A DNA stretch of 64,000 nucleotides from Rosa chinensis. Its lineage: Eukaryota > Streptophyta > Magnoliopsida > Rosales > Rosaceae. The notes beneath the pieces are model-generated. The model saw only the letters and a list, made by a program, of their open reading frames with translations. It made no database searches and was not told the origin of the DNA. Made by a program: the position numbers and the translations under genes. Location: the NCBI RefSeq assembly GCF_002994745.2, contig NC_037091.1, forward strand, positions 310,001-374,000, written 5' to 3'. Positions 23,884 through 35,186 of this stretch are shown piece after piece (the stretch's first letter is position 1; every line of letters starts with the position of its first letter).

Positions 23884-24548
23884 TGGCTATGACCTAGTTT
23901 GGCCAGTTTTTGTTGCCTGTGATTGTGCAACGTGCCAGCACCGTGGGGTGCAAGCTTTCTGGGGCTGGTTGTCCCGTACCTGACTTCTCTTCAAGCTTGT
24001 GGACGAGGAGAGCACCAACCTCGTCACAAGATTCTTTTGTATGTCTTATGGATAAGGACTTCTTGTGTGATTTCTTGCATCACAGAATTGATACTTAGTT
24101 TTGTAGATTAAGTAGAGCAGTTATTGGAAAGAAGGAGAAATCAAGGTTGTTGCTAAAGTGTCACTTTAGCTTCATTGGTGTTTGCTAAGATGTAACCCTA
24201 GCTTCACTGTGTCAAGGCGTCACCTAGACTATCGTTGGTTTCAACTTGCGTTGAGGTTACCCCGGTGATTATTTGGTTGAGAGATTGTGTGTCTTGTATT
24301 TGCTTGGGAAACCTTGTATATATACCTAGGGTTTCGGCAGTTCCTTGCTGTAGAAGGATTATTGAATGAAAGATTTCTAATTGATCTTCGCTACATGACT
24401 CACATAAGGGCTCATTTTCCTTATGAATCTTGGAACGGGTGAAGCTGTAACCCAAAATCATAGAAGACTTATTTTTGGGCCGCATGTACCGACCCGGTAT
24501 AATGAACACTCTTAAGGATCTAGCCAAGATTACTTTTGGGCTCAAACA
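23884..24548 (-). mobile_element. Probable 5' LTR and primer-binding site of the gag relic
   Basis: On the - strand the segment starts TGTTTGAGCCC at 24548 and ends in CCA near 23884. A TTTTGGCATGCCCAATGGGA block (23860-23882), of primer-binding-site type, follows directly and leads into the gag leader. A TATA-like GGTATATATAC lies at about 24313-24324. No second LTR was found, so the borders are inferred. Confidence 0.5.
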
Positions 24549-25977
24549 AACATATAAAAGTTTTCTGTAATACAAAATCAATTAAGAAACCTCACATAAG
24601 CAACATATATAGAAATCAACACATAGAAATCGCAACTTTATTATAAAAACATATAAATGGGCTTTAAACTTTGCCCTTAACGTCATGTTAACTAGAATTT
24701 ATAGTTTTATCAATCAAACAAAGAAAACAAAAGAGTTTACAAAGAAAAAGATGAAATACACTATGAAAGATGAATAACAAAGCCTTGAGATGTTGAACTT
24801 GAAGATCCTTATATAAAAGCAAGCAACCTTTTAGGGACGACACGAGGATGGATGGCGGCTAGAAATTTGATGTATTGCATAGCTTCTCCTCCTCCTTACT
24901 TGAAAACGTAGAACTAGAAGACAAGAGAATATAATCAGATTTTTGTATGTAGAAAGAATGATGATGCTTGATGTTAGAATGTCATGTTTACATAGAGGAC
25001 GGCAAGCCTTGAGTTCCACTCCTTCTCTAATTCATTTAGTTAATTAAGGATTATTTAATTGGTCCACATAATTAAAACCAATCAAATAAAACTATGTCAC
25101 TTCTTCTGCGTCATCTAACCAAATGAAAAGCCTCCAAAAGCAAGTAGAATTGAACCATGAATCTTGGAAGGAGATATTCTTGCTGCAATATTAATAATAT
25201 TTTCTAATTTTATCACCTTTTTTGGCAAATAATAAGGGACTTCTGTAATCAGGAATGTATCTGGTCCTTATTTTATTGTAAATCCTTAAAACTCTCCTTT
25301 CCTCCTACTTATTATCTCTAGAAGTCTCCGTTTGGCAACAATCATGTCATGTCTAGATGCATTTAAGCTTTAATTGAGATATACACCATTATCCAGATAA
25401 ATAATTAGAAATTCGTCCAAAATCAATTTATGTTCAACACGGACTCCAAATATGATCTTTATCCATTTTTTCTTGTAAAAAACGACTTCTAATCCATATC
25501 ACTCCTGTATAGGACATTTTGGACTTCTTCTAGATGCTTCTTGAATGTTCTTAGGCTCTCCTAATCCACTCAGGTATCTTAGTGTCATCATGACTCTTTG
25601 TCTCATTAGGATTCCTTTTCTTGGTAGGATCGGAGTAGGTTTCATAGTCCAACTAGGACTCTGCAATTTTTTGCCCATCATTTCTCTGAGTGTGTTTCAT
25701 AGTTGAATCATGATTCCTACTTTGACTGGGATTCCTTTTCCTGCTAGTAGGATAAGTAATACTTCATTTCTGCTCATTTATGCGTCTCTTGTGCCTTCTA
25801 CTTGTCATTTCCAATGTCTTACATGCTTCTCATGTGTTTTTAAGCTCATTTTCTTGTCATGTGCTCAAATGTACTTAGAAAATATAAACTAAGTTAAAAA
25901 TGATTAAGTAGAGAAAATAACTTAGTAAAATATAAGGAGTTAACTATTAAAACGTCGCATTATTATGCTCCTATCAC
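24549..25977 (-). repeat. Unclassified repeat starting TGATAGGAGCATAA (LTR-like)
   Basis: On the - strand it begins TGATAGGAGCATAATAATGC at 25977, the same start as the repeat at 30530-32641. A GACTAGG/AGGAATCC-rich stretch follows, and later a segment with AAACTATAAATTCTAGTTAA. There is no coding domain. The shared 5' start and length suggest a large LTR, but I found no matching partner LTR. Confidence 0.4.
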
Positions 25978-26482
25978 AATGATTGAAATATTTTGTAGAT
26001 AGCTGCCCTATTACATTTGAAACATATTATTAGAGTTTGGTCTAGACACATATTCTATGTATTCTTTAACAGATATATAATTCTTTTAAATATTTTTAGA
26101 TGCAAAATTAAATATTGAATTCAATTAGCATTAATGTTATCAATCTCTCCCTTAGTTTTATCTCTTGATTATAGATTTATCTTATTCTCCAAGCAGTGGG
26201 GTATGTTTAGTTATTTATGATATTAATTAACTTTGTATTGTAAGTATCGTACAGTCAATATATATTTTTGATTCTTAACAAAATTAGCTATGAGTGAGAA
26301 AAGAACATAAAGGAGACAAAGTATGGAAATACACAGCAACATAAAAAATGAAGTATATGTAATTGATTAAAATAATATAAGCACGAAAGGTGAATGCCTG
26401 AACGCCTCGAGTTAGATGCCTTGCGAGGCACTAACAAGTTGCCTCGCCTCTTGCCTTCGCGTTTCGAAACATTGATACATAC

Positions 26483-26514
<32 letters not shown>

Positions 26515-26520
26515 GGGAGA
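25978..26520. other. AT-rich spacer
   Basis: I see no gene or element with clear ends. It closes with an (ATAC)n and (TA)n run at about 26475-26514 next to the following MITE. Confidence 0.5.
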
Positions 26521-26775
26521 ATTCCACAAATGGTCACTCAACTATGACTCATTCGACACTTTGGTCACTCAAGTTTCAAATATATCACTTTGGTCACTCA
26601 ACTATTACACTGTCAATCATTTTAGTCACTTTGTAAATTTTTTTCATTAAAAAAAATACTCCTTGGGTGACTAAAGTGATTGAGAGTGTAATAGTTGAGT
26701 GACCAAAGTGATATATTTGAAACTTGAGTGACCAAAATGTCGAATGAGTCATAGTTGAGTGACCATTTATGGAAT
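26521..26775. mobile_element. 255-bp near-perfect palindromic MITE between TA repeats
   Basis: The left arm reads ATTCCACAAATGGTCACTCA and the right arm TGAGTGACCATTTATGGAAT. The arms (about 115 bp each) align almost without gaps around a short A/T-rich loop near 26640-26660. The TTTGGTCACTCAA motif is repeated within each arm. TA dinucleotide runs flank both sides. It is non-coding. Confidence 0.88.
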
Positions 26776-26792
26776 ATATATATATATATATA

Positions 26793-26852
<60 letters not shown>
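26774..26852. repeat. (TA)n microsatellite
   Basis: Nearly pure TA run of about 79 bp with one GTG interruption. It yields spurious Ile-Tyr frames on both strands. Confidence 0.97.
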
Positions 26853-26855
<3 letters not shown>

Positions 26856-27089
26856 CCCTTCTAATGAGGGATCCCTTTTTTTGGTCATTTCTAGGGATAG
26901 GGAATTCGACCAACTTTTCGATCATATTTTCACATCTCAATCGTTCAGTTTTTAGGTCCTAATGTATAGATCACTTCTGCAAATTTTCAGCCAATTTGAT
27001 GATCGTTAAGGCATCCAAAACTGCAATTTACTATTATAAACACGAACGGTTCCGGTTCGACAGATTCGGTCCGTTCGTGTAAATTGCAG

Positions 27090-27092
<3 letters not shown>
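26853..27092. mobile_element. MITE of the 'TTTTCAGCCAAATTGGTGATCG' family, between TA repeats
   Basis: Contains CAATCGTTCAGTTTTTAGG, TAGATCACTTCTGCAAATTT and TCAGCCAATTTGATGATCG. All are shared with 37080-37235, 42187-42580 and 42734-42888. An internal hairpin (CTGCAATTTA ... TAAATTGCAG with ACGAACGG ... CCGTTCGT) closes the right end. Pure TA runs flank both sides (26774-26852 and 27093-27121). Confidence 0.75.
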
Positions 27093-27123
<31 letters not shown>

Positions 27124-27619
27124 TAAACCTCACTAAGCATTTTATTCACATAGAAGATAGTGAGCAATACATGGGCATGCCCAATGAATCTAAGCCACGT
27201 ACATAGAGAACTATGGGGAATTATCAACCAAACAAACTAAAATGCTGGTTTTTTTTTCTTTTTCATTGGAGGCAGACAATTTAGAGATAAGGTCTCACCT
27301 TCAAGCTCAAAGAGGAAGGGTCCATGGAACCCACCCCCTTCATTTGAAATTTTATTCAAACTTAAAAAGAGTACAATACAATTGGCATGGTACCGAAACC
27401 AAAACCCCAACGATAAAAATGAAGTACAAAACACAAAAAGTTTCCTAATACTAGACCTTTCTCTATGATGGGAACCCAAGCTGACACCGTCCCGGATAAG
27501 TTCTGGACACTCGTGCTGAGAGCTCCGCAAGTACATAAGCTATAACAATGCGTACGAGCAGCACAAAATGGAAACTAGGTCTCAAAACCCAGATTCATGC
27601 AAAGAGCTAGCTATATATA

Positions 27620-28177
27620 TTAAAGCCATGTAATCAATGCAGGTGGCATCGAATGCCGACAAATGGGACAATTATGATTTCTTCGCAGCCAATCAACAAT
27701 GCAATTTCGATGAAAAATGTGCAAGCAAGGCAATCGACTAGCATCACGTCCAACGTTGAAGTCATCCATGCAAATAACACATGTCCCATGTCTCGTGGTT
27801 TCAATATAATCAAGTACTCTATTTTCTCCCAGCTTATCATTAGTTTCGTGCACAATCATAAGCCCGTCAGATAAACGAACATCAATATAATAATTAGGAG
27901 GTAGAGGAGAGCCGATAGAGTTCTGAACTAATTCAATTGCTTGATCCACAATATGAGACCGCTTTTTTTCTCTTTGTAATGGAGGAAGCTCAGTATTAAT
28001 AAAGTCCTCGATCTTACGTATGGAATGTGATTGCTTAATAGCATTGATATCCCCGTTACATAACTCAGAAGGATGGATGGTGATGAACTTTTCAGTTTGA
28101 ACGATTTCAAATCCTTCATAGACATTTCCACATGTTCCAAAAGCATGTTGGGTTCCCTTGCAAAATAGAAATCTCAT
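27620..28177 (-). CDS. RING-H2 zinc-finger protein, probable E3 ubiquitin ligase (185 aa)
   Basis: Single-exon gene. The start is the first in-frame ATG at 28175-28177; the frame extends 12 codons further only to a GTG next to a stop. The C-terminal RING-H2 domain has all eight ligands: C133, C136, C151, H153, H156, C159, C170 and C173 (CVICMDDF, LPCLHIFHRNC, NCPICRHSMP). The N-terminal 120 residues include a Lys/Arg-rich stretch (LQREKKRSHIVDQAIELV) and no transmembrane segment, so this is not an ATL-type membrane protein. RING-H2 proteins recruit an E2 enzyme to ubiquitinate targets; the substrate here is unknown. The frame is intact and compositionally unlike the surrounding repeats, so expression is plausible. 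Confidence 0.8.
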   Translation of the reverse strand: MRFLFCKGTQHAFGTCGNVYEGFEIVQTEKFITIHPSELCNGDINAIKQSHSIRKIEDFINTELPPLQREKKRSHIVDQAIELVQNSIGSPLPPNYYIDVRLSDGLMIVHETNDKLGENRVLDYIETTRHGTCVICMDDFNVGRDASRLPCLHIFHRNCIVDWLRRNHNCPICRHSMPPALITWL

Positions 28178-29273
28178 CTTAAGCGCGTCATCGTCTGTGG
28201 AATCTCGGCCCACTTATCGACAGAGCTGCATTGTACATTAGACCATCCCATTGTGGTTCTGTAATAACGGAACATGGTAACCTTTGACTTGGAGAATGAC
28301 ATAACTGTAACTAACTGGGGACAGCAAATGGCACGCACTTTCTGACGCACCTCTTTCGTTCGACTTATTTAGCTTAATTATTGGCAAATCCTGGTTCCTT
28401 AACCAAAACAGAAGTTATTTTTTATTTAACTTGCTACAAGGCTTATATGAGCCAAGCTAACAATATATATAATCAATTGCATGTAACAAAAGAGTACACA
28501 ACTTATCAATCTCCTCTGTTTTTGGATCGGACACACAAGTGAATTGGACGCGGATTCTTAATCTCTCTCTGTCTCTCAATAACGTTTCTTCTCTTCATAT
28601 ATGGTGAAGAAGCAGGACTACAAGTTGGACTCGGACTACTAGTTGAAGGCAATCTGGTTTACTGCTTGGACACGGAGTCTTTTCCTAAAGAAAATAGACT
28701 GTACAGAATTATACAAAGAACTTCAATCTTAGTCTCGTGAACTGGATCGCAGAATCCAGCAGCCTAATTGTTTCATGTTATTGAACCTCTGAAACTCGAT
28801 ATTCGACGGAGAGGAAAATTGATTGTCTTCAAGTTCTGAGGATTCTAGATACCAAAACTGACGGAATATTATTCTCAATCGTATGAAATAGTTGCAGAGT
28901 CGTAAATAGTTGCAGAGTCGTATAACTACTTTTTCAATCTGTCAAAAATTATTTTTAATTCCTGTTTAGGTAAAAGAGGATTCAAGAGAAATTGAATAGA
29001 GAATTGTATTTCGTTATTGAGAATAGGAGCCCTATATATAGGGATTACAAAGTACATGTTCTAATGTTACAAGGAAAAATAATCCGAGTAGGACTAGGAA
29101 TTCTAGAACCTTCTCTCCTATTACTACTCCTAGTTTGAATAGGCACACATAAAACTGATTTTCCTTCAAACAATTCCTTCATTCTTTTTGGATAACGCCA
29201 AGGAGAAAAAGCTATTTTACTTCGATTGATTTGACCATTCTAAAATGATTAATGAATTTTAATTTTTACAATA
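28178..29273. other. Upstream region of the RING-H2 gene, with a possible LTR remnant
   Basis: No gene. The RING-H2 promoter should lie just above 28178. At about 28890-28922 the unit AATAGTTGCAGAGTCGTA is repeated in tandem. The stretch 28990-29160 (GGAGCCCTATATATAGGG, then AGTAGGACTAGGAATTCTAG) resembles Ty1/copia LTR sequence but has no partner. Confidence 0.4.
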
Positions 29274-29852
29274 GTGGATCCTATAGTAATTATACTAATT
29301 GGTAATTAAGTAACTGCATCATTTTCATGAGAAGCTGCGGGATCTAGGAATATTGATGAGTCCAACAACTCTCGTGAGTTGTGACCAGTTCTCGACATTA
29401 AACTAGTAAACCATATAAACATGATCGACTTGTGTAATATTTTACGGGAGAAAATCTGCTGTTCCCCAATCTCCCTGTCTCAACCCTGTCCCACATAGAC
29501 CAAAGCACCATTAAAGCATTAGTCAAATCGTAATATCAGATGGATACCTCTTAATAACAATTTCGTTAAATTAAATTTTGATGGTTTGGTTAAAAATAGA
29601 AAAGCATCTGTTGGCTTCATTATCCGTAAGACTGATGGTAATTCTTTAGTTGTAGCCAAGGTTTTAAATTTCTCCGAAACTGCCGAAATTTCCGTCGAAA
29701 TTTCCGTAATTTTGAAGTACTAAAATGAAATTCATATGCTATATCATTTCCGTCAGAAGTTTCCTGAAATTTTCTGAAATTTTCAGTACATTTACACGAA
29801 ATTCTTAATTTCCTAAATATCTACACACACAATATATATTTAAAACTCTCAA

Positions 29853-30406
29853 CCATCAGACCAATCGGAGCGGTGATGAGTGGGGGTTGCCTCCCGGAAG
29901 GATCAAATCAGGATAACCTGGGTGATGGGGATGTAGGGTTTCGGCGGTGGGCATTAGGTCATTGACTTTCTGGGCTGCGGATGCAATCCGGTGAATTGGG
30001 CCTATTGTCCAGTTCCCCTTTTCTCTCTCGCTTCAGTTTGGTTTGGTTTGGGCTTTTTGGGAGGTGGTTTTGTCCTGCTCTTAGTCCTACTTTTGTTTCT
30101 AGCGTGTTGCTGTGGCTGTGTTGTTTGTTGCGACGTACACCAAGAGGGTCTTAGGCGTCAAGATGTTCAAGACAGTGGCTCCATGTTAGGGCAAGGTAGG
30201 GTTAGAGAGTTTTTTCAGATTATGTATTTTGTTTTCTGCAGTTCCTTTAGGTTTTTAGTCTTGTTGGAGTAGAGACTTTAGTTTCCTTTTGGATTTATTC
30301 TCTTAGTGAGCATGCATTGTAATATGAGGGGTGTTTGTACCCTTCATGCTTGACCGAGTGAGGTCGTCATGATTTCTATTAATGGATTAGTCTTCCGTTG
30401 CCCTAA

Positions 30407-30408
<2 letters not shown>
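29853..30408 (+). repeat. Insert absent from the sister element, possibly a LINE 3' UTR
   Basis: G/T-rich sequence, with a frame at 29991-30272 that has no known domain. It ends GTTGCCCTAAAA followed by a TA run, as a LINE tail landing at a TA target would. The sister element at about 39560 goes straight from ATATATTTAAAAATTCA to the following sequence, so this block is an insertion. Class uncertain. Confidence 0.4.
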
Positions 30409-30437
<29 letters not shown>

Positions 30438-30529
30438 TCACACAAAAATTTTGTCCGAAATTTCTCTAAAATTTATGTTAAATTTTGCTCTGCTAAAAAT
30501 AGCACGCAATTTAAAACCCTTTTTTGATT

Positions 30530-32641
30530 TTTTTTTTGGTCAAGTTGTAGTAGTGAAAGTAACGGATTGTTCTACGCGAAGGATCAAGGGTTCACCTTCA
30601 ATTTATGTAACCTACAAAACAAAGAAAACTAGAATGTTAAACTACTGTATGAAACAAATTGAAAAACACAATTGGGGGGAATTGTTGATTAATTTTGCTG
30701 AAAATAAAGTAAGAACAAAAGATGAATTAAAAGTAAGGTTTGTGAATATGATGATGAGCAGTTAGGAGTTCGTTATCCACCACTAAACACAATCCAAGTT
30801 TCAATTTTTCTTCCTATGTTTATTACTAAGTCATGAGAAAGAGATTAACCAACTTACCAAGCTAGAAGCAAGCTAAGTACCTTATATTACTTCCCTATAC
30901 TGTTCTAACAAGAAAAGCTCCGTTATTAGAACCTTTTAAAAACATGCAACATAGAGATCACAAGCGGCTCCAACATTTAGCAAGTTCTAAAGCATTAAGC
31001 ACATATGGAAGGATGTGAATCTAAGTGTACAAACTAGTACAACAAGCGTGTCTAGTTGCATTCCTCATCTTTGGTACACACCTTAGCGAGAGGTTTTACT
31101 ACTTCGGTTAAAATCACAAAACTATTAGGTGAATTGCTATTTAACCTAGCACCAATTACATGCAAATTCTATATGTTTGCAACCACATAAAACATACATA
31201 TAAAAGATTCATCTAATCCAGAACCAAAGAACAATCTCATTGACAAAGTAACTAAAACATAGAAATTTATTATGAAACTTGAACCATAGTTTAGGGCTTC
31301 AAACTAGCCCCTAACACAAAAGCATTTAGCTACTCATTGTTCTAAGGAAAACACATAGTAACACATTGAAAATAGGAAGACAAAGTGGCAGAAAAGGGAG
31401 TGAAGACGCACGGTGGATGTTGCTTGAAGATGGATGTTCACGGTGGTGGCAGATGGCAACTTTGGTGGCTTCTTTTCCTTATGCTTGTGTGTAACTTCGA
31501 AAACCAGAGAGCTAGGGGTTTTTGGAGGCGTGAAATCTGTATGATAGGGTCTGCCAATGACGCCAAGAAGCCTCCTATTTTATTGTTTACAAACCCCTAA
31601 CTTTCCTCTTCAAAACCGGGTTGAGTTCTCCTTATTCTTCTCCAATTCCACTTGCTTGGCTGCCACACAATCTTCTGAACATTCCTTAAGTCTTTCTAAT
31701 AGTCTCTTGATAAGTATAACGCAGCAAAAATCCAATAAAATTCGTCCCAAAATCTGCCAAGAATATCTTCAGAAAATATAGCCTTTAATTCACTTTCCTT
31801 TCTCAACCAGGATTTATTTTCCTCTCCATGTTTGACATGGGTTCTTAGCAGATTCGAAGGTGATATTCTGCCACATAATACTTCTGATGTCACTCTTCAA
31901 AAAACTGCAAAAAACTTCTAGAAATCTTCTTGAAATGTGGCCCAACAGAGGTCTTGAAAATGCTTCGCAGAAAGACTTGTCAAAAATTCCAGATTTTCCT
32001 TATCCTCTGCTCATATTTGTAGCATCATAACTTCTGCATTACACCACCTTTCTGGATGATTCTTGATTCTAAACTTCTCTAAAACATATATTCTTCATAT
32101 CTGGTTAGAGAATTTCATGAATTTCATCCTTTATTTTAGTAGAAGAGTCCTTGAAAAAGCTTCCTGAAAAGCTGATGAAAACAGTCTTCTCGAGGTACCA
32201 AATTTGAGCACAGCCTCCGGCTTCCTCTTTATCATTCTGGACCAACTCTTTGCCTGTAGTTATAGTAGAATATGTGGTCTTCAAATTTTGCTAGGCCTTT
32301 CTTCATAATTCCACTCCAAAGTTCTTCAAAACAGCTTCCCAAGACAGAAGAAAATAAGGCAGACTCTAGTACTCTGTTTTCTGCTTCTCTGCAACTGTTT
32401 TGCACGACAACTTTCTCCATCTTCTCTTGAGTTTTATGACCAACTGAATGATCAGAATCCATCCTTTGCATCACTACTTCATGTGAAGTGCCTTGATTGC
32501 CCATTATAGCTCTCTTCCCTCCTTAACTGCTTCTCAAAGTACCTAAGAAAATAACAAAATTAAATTGATCTTTTTAAGGAATAAACTAAGTAAAAGTATA
32601 AAGGTTTGAACTATAAATTCATAGCATTTTATGCTCCTATC
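30530..32641 (-). repeat. Second copy of the TGATAGGAGCATAA repeat (LTR-like, 2.1 kb)
   Basis: On the - strand it begins TGATAGGAGCATAAAATGC at 32641. It carries AGAAAGTTGTCGTGCAAAAC-type sequence with frames but no known domain, and ends near 30530-30600. The sister hAT element lacks it (compare about 39625-39640), so it is an insertion. It shares its start with the repeat at 24549-25977. A large solo LTR is the likeliest reading, though the left border is not defined. Confidence 0.45.
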
Positions 32642-33385
32642 AAATTTTTATGTCACCTACAATGAATTTTTACTTCATATTTTTATAGAGAAAATATGAA
32701 ATTTTGATTTTTTTTTTTTTTTTGCAATCAAGTTGAATACAACAAAAAACCTTTTTGTTTTTATCTGCTACAAAGTTGAATGCTCCAACCATAACATGAT
32801 TTCCTTTTTGCTTCGTCTCAAATATTGTATGCTTCATACACTGTAACATCATATTAGGTAATCCCACAATATCCAATATATGGATTGCATGTGGAAAGGG
32901 TACAACACGTACATATACAATAACCATGTGATAAAGTATGAAAATCATTTTCAAAATTCATGTACTTGGGAGCAGTATTGTATGATACTAAATGAAAGCA
33001 GTTCAACCAGCTATATCGAACCACATCATAGTAGTTTTTATATTCCTTTTGTTGTACTTGTTTATTTTCATTCACAGGGTTTTGATTTTACGTGCCCCGC
33101 CCCGCCCCCTTGTAATTTTCTAATTATTAAAAAAAGTAAATCATATTTACATTATTAATATACAACACATTATCAATACACATAAATAAAAACACTAGTT
33201 TAGCAACCTACTATAGTATTAGTTAATTACTCGTCCATATAAAATATCATAATTCTATTATAAATGTATAATTTTAGAGATGTTACATTATAAATAGGTT
33301 TATTATATGTTAGTTTAGTCTATGTAAAAGTTTCATTCAAAAATATCATTTTATAAATGCAATTAATTTGATTTCTTTATTTTTA

Positions 33386-33714
33386 GAGAAAATATTTCAA
33401 ACAGTACCCGAACTAAGGCTGACTCCTAACTTCAGTACCCGACTGTGCAAAACTATCACTTTGGTACCCCAAGTTTGAAGCTCGACCCAAGAATGGTACA
33501 CTCCGTCCATCAGAACGTTAAGTTTTTGCTACGTGGCAAACCATGAGGGCCCTCAAAATATGCCACGTGATTAGCTAGTTAGCGCCATGATGGACGGTGT
33601 GTACCATTCTTGGGTCGGACTTCAAACTTGGGGTACCAAAGTGATAGTTTTTCATAGTCGGGTACTGAAGTTAAGAATGAGCCTCAGTTCGGGTTCTATT
33701 TATAACATTTTCTC
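33386..33714. mobile_element. 329-bp palindromic MITE with perfect 9-bp TSD (MULE type)
   Basis: The left arm starts GAGAAAATATTTCAAACAGT and the right arm ends with its complement (ATTTATAACATTTTCTC). The inner arms pair through CCAAGAATGGTACAC / GTGTACCATTCTTGG and CCCCAAGTTTGAAG / its complement. TTATTTTTA flanks it at 33377-33385 and 33715-33723. The sister hAT element at about 41118-41130 has a single TTATTTTTA followed by ACCGAAAT, the empty site. Confidence 0.95.
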
Positions 33715-34794
33715 TTATTTTTAACCAAAATTTACTTTCTCCGAAATTTCCTTAAATTTGAAGTACCGAAATCGAAACCAAAACTGAAATTTGAAATCTT
33801 GGTACTTGCAGCATGCAGGGTGTTGGGTTCTACATGTACATTAACTGCATGAAGAGAAGGTCTTCATACAACTTATCTTCAAAGTTTCAATCGAATTATT
33901 GTGGAAGGTGACTCCAAGTTACTCATAAATTGCATCTCTGGAAGGGCTACGATTCCTTGGACTTTATAGATATTAGTCCGAGATATTAAAGATTTGGCTG
34001 TGAAGTTCCAAAACATTATCTTTCGACATGTCTACAGGGAAGCCAATTTTGTAGCCGATCATCTAGCTTCTTTAGCATATAACCTGCATAATCCGAGAAT
34101 TTGGTTTTTCTCTTTACCCCTTTCAGTGTAACCAGCGGTCTAGTTGGACCAGCTGAGAGGGGTGTTTGGCGTAGTTTTTCTTTTTCGTTGTAATTTCATT
34201 TTGTCATAAAAAAAAACCCAAAAAAAACCCTGTCCCACCAACAATGATCAGATACCTCACTAACATAAACCTCTCTAACTCTGTTAACTGTCTATAAGAA
34301 AGAAAAAAACAAAAAAAGGAAAACAGCCCAGCCTTCTCTTCTTTTCTTCTGCTGTTCAATTCCTCCTATCGATCAAACTAAAAGCATTATCATCTTCTAT
34401 TCAAAAGTCTTGTCATTGCTACTCTCAAGCTTTACCATTTCACCCAACCCAGATTCAACGTTTGAATTTAAATAAAAGCTAAATTAGGCTTCGAAAGATA
34501 TCAAGTTTAATAATTTAAAGGGAATCGAGGGAGAAAGAAATTGACCAATGGAACTGAAAAAAATTACCGTTCACTATTTCCCTATTTCACAGTCCGTTCA
34601 GATGATAGGGGATAATTTAGAATTTGGAATCTGGTTTACCACTTTGGTCATCCCGTCTCTGCCACTCCGTAATCCTATAAACCCCATCTTCACAAATCAC
34701 AACCTCTCCAAAGAAACCCAGATTTAAAATCCCCCAACAATGGGGTCAGTTCTCAGACCAATCCCATTGTCCCCTTGGAACAAAAGCTCGAGAA

Positions 34795-34915
34795 CGCTTC
34801 AACCTCTTAAAGCTCTGGACCGTCCCCCACAAGGCCCAATTCATCAAGGACCGCCACACCTCCATCCGCACCATCTTTCGCAACGTTTATGCCGGAGTTG
34901 GGATCGACCATTTTA
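34795..34915 (+). pseudogene. Coding-like fragment inside the MULE (possible captured exon)
   Basis: One frame reads RFNLLKLWTVPHKAQFIKDR, then HTSIRTIFRNVYAGVGIDHF, without a stop, in GC-richer sequence than its surroundings. I do not recognise the protein. A gene fragment between MULE terminal repeats would make this a Pack-MULE. Confidence 0.35.
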
Positions 34916-35186
34916 GATCTGAAACTTTTTTCCTGTCTTTCGGGTATCGGGAAGCAAAAGCTGATTTGGATCCAAAACAAAAAGGAGAATACAAATTTTT
35001 TGTAGTTTTTTTTCTACAATTGACAGAGTTAGACCATCTCCAACGGAGAGGTCTTTTTCCACCTGGCAACCCAACGTTTACTTTTGACTGTCCAAATTCG
35101 GGGGGCTATGTTAGTGAATAGGTTTCAGTTTCTAATTGGTGAAACAGGGTTGGGACAGGGAGTTTAGGGACAGCAGATTTCCTCCC

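Larger units (their letters stand above)
29657..33801. mobile_element. hAT-type non-autonomous element splitting the LINE RNase H domain
   Basis: Ends read CAAGGTTTTAAATTTCTCCG and GAAATTTGAAATCTTG. They match the ends of its sister at 39385-41211, and the inner sequence is shared too (for example ACACACACAATATATAT, AAAATATGAAATTTTGATTT and GGGAGCAGTATTGTATGATA-type strings). The 8-bp flanks GTTGTAGC and GTACTTGC agree at 5 of 8 positions. It is swollen to 4.1 kb by three inserts absent from the sister (about 29853-30408, about 30530-32641, and 33386-33714). Confidence 0.78.
29495..34227 (+). mobile_element. LINE 3' fragment inserted in the MULE, itself split
   Basis: The 13-bp string AACCCTGTCCCAC occurs at 29482-29494 and again at 34226-34238, right after an A-rich tail (34208-34227). 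That is a LINE-type target-site duplication. The left part (29535-29655) encodes RNase H blocks KLNFDGLVKNRKASVGFIIR and KTDGNSLVVA. The right part (33802-34130) continues with FNRIIVEGDSKLLINCISGR and FRHVYREANFVADHLASLAY. In-frame stops occur near 33849, 33968 and 34130. The middle is the hAT-type insertion 29657-33801. Confidence 0.88.
29446..35186. mobile_element. 5.74-kb MULE-type element with 9-bp TSD, disrupted by nested insertions
   Basis: The left end reads GGGAGAAAATCTGCTGTTCC and the right end GGGACAGCAGATTTCCTCCC. The inverted repeats extend about 45 bp, including CTCCCTGTC and CCCTGT blocks. ATATTTTAC flanks it at 29437-29445 and 35187-35195, a perfect 9-bp target-site duplication typical of Mutator-like elements. 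Duplicate A at about 20857-20880 keeps the single uninterrupted ATATTTTAC. About 4.7 kb inside comes from a nested LINE insertion. The element proper holds about 1 kb, including a coding-like stretch near 34795-34915. No MULE transposase is present. Confidence 0.92.

Noticed and set aside
26759..26962. Ile-Tyr repeat proteins on both strands
   Set aside because: Translation of (TA)n microsatellite DNA.
28178..28213. Upstream extension of the RING-H2 frame by 12 codons
   Set aside because: It begins at GTG right after a stop and has no ATG; the first in-frame ATG is at 28175-28177.
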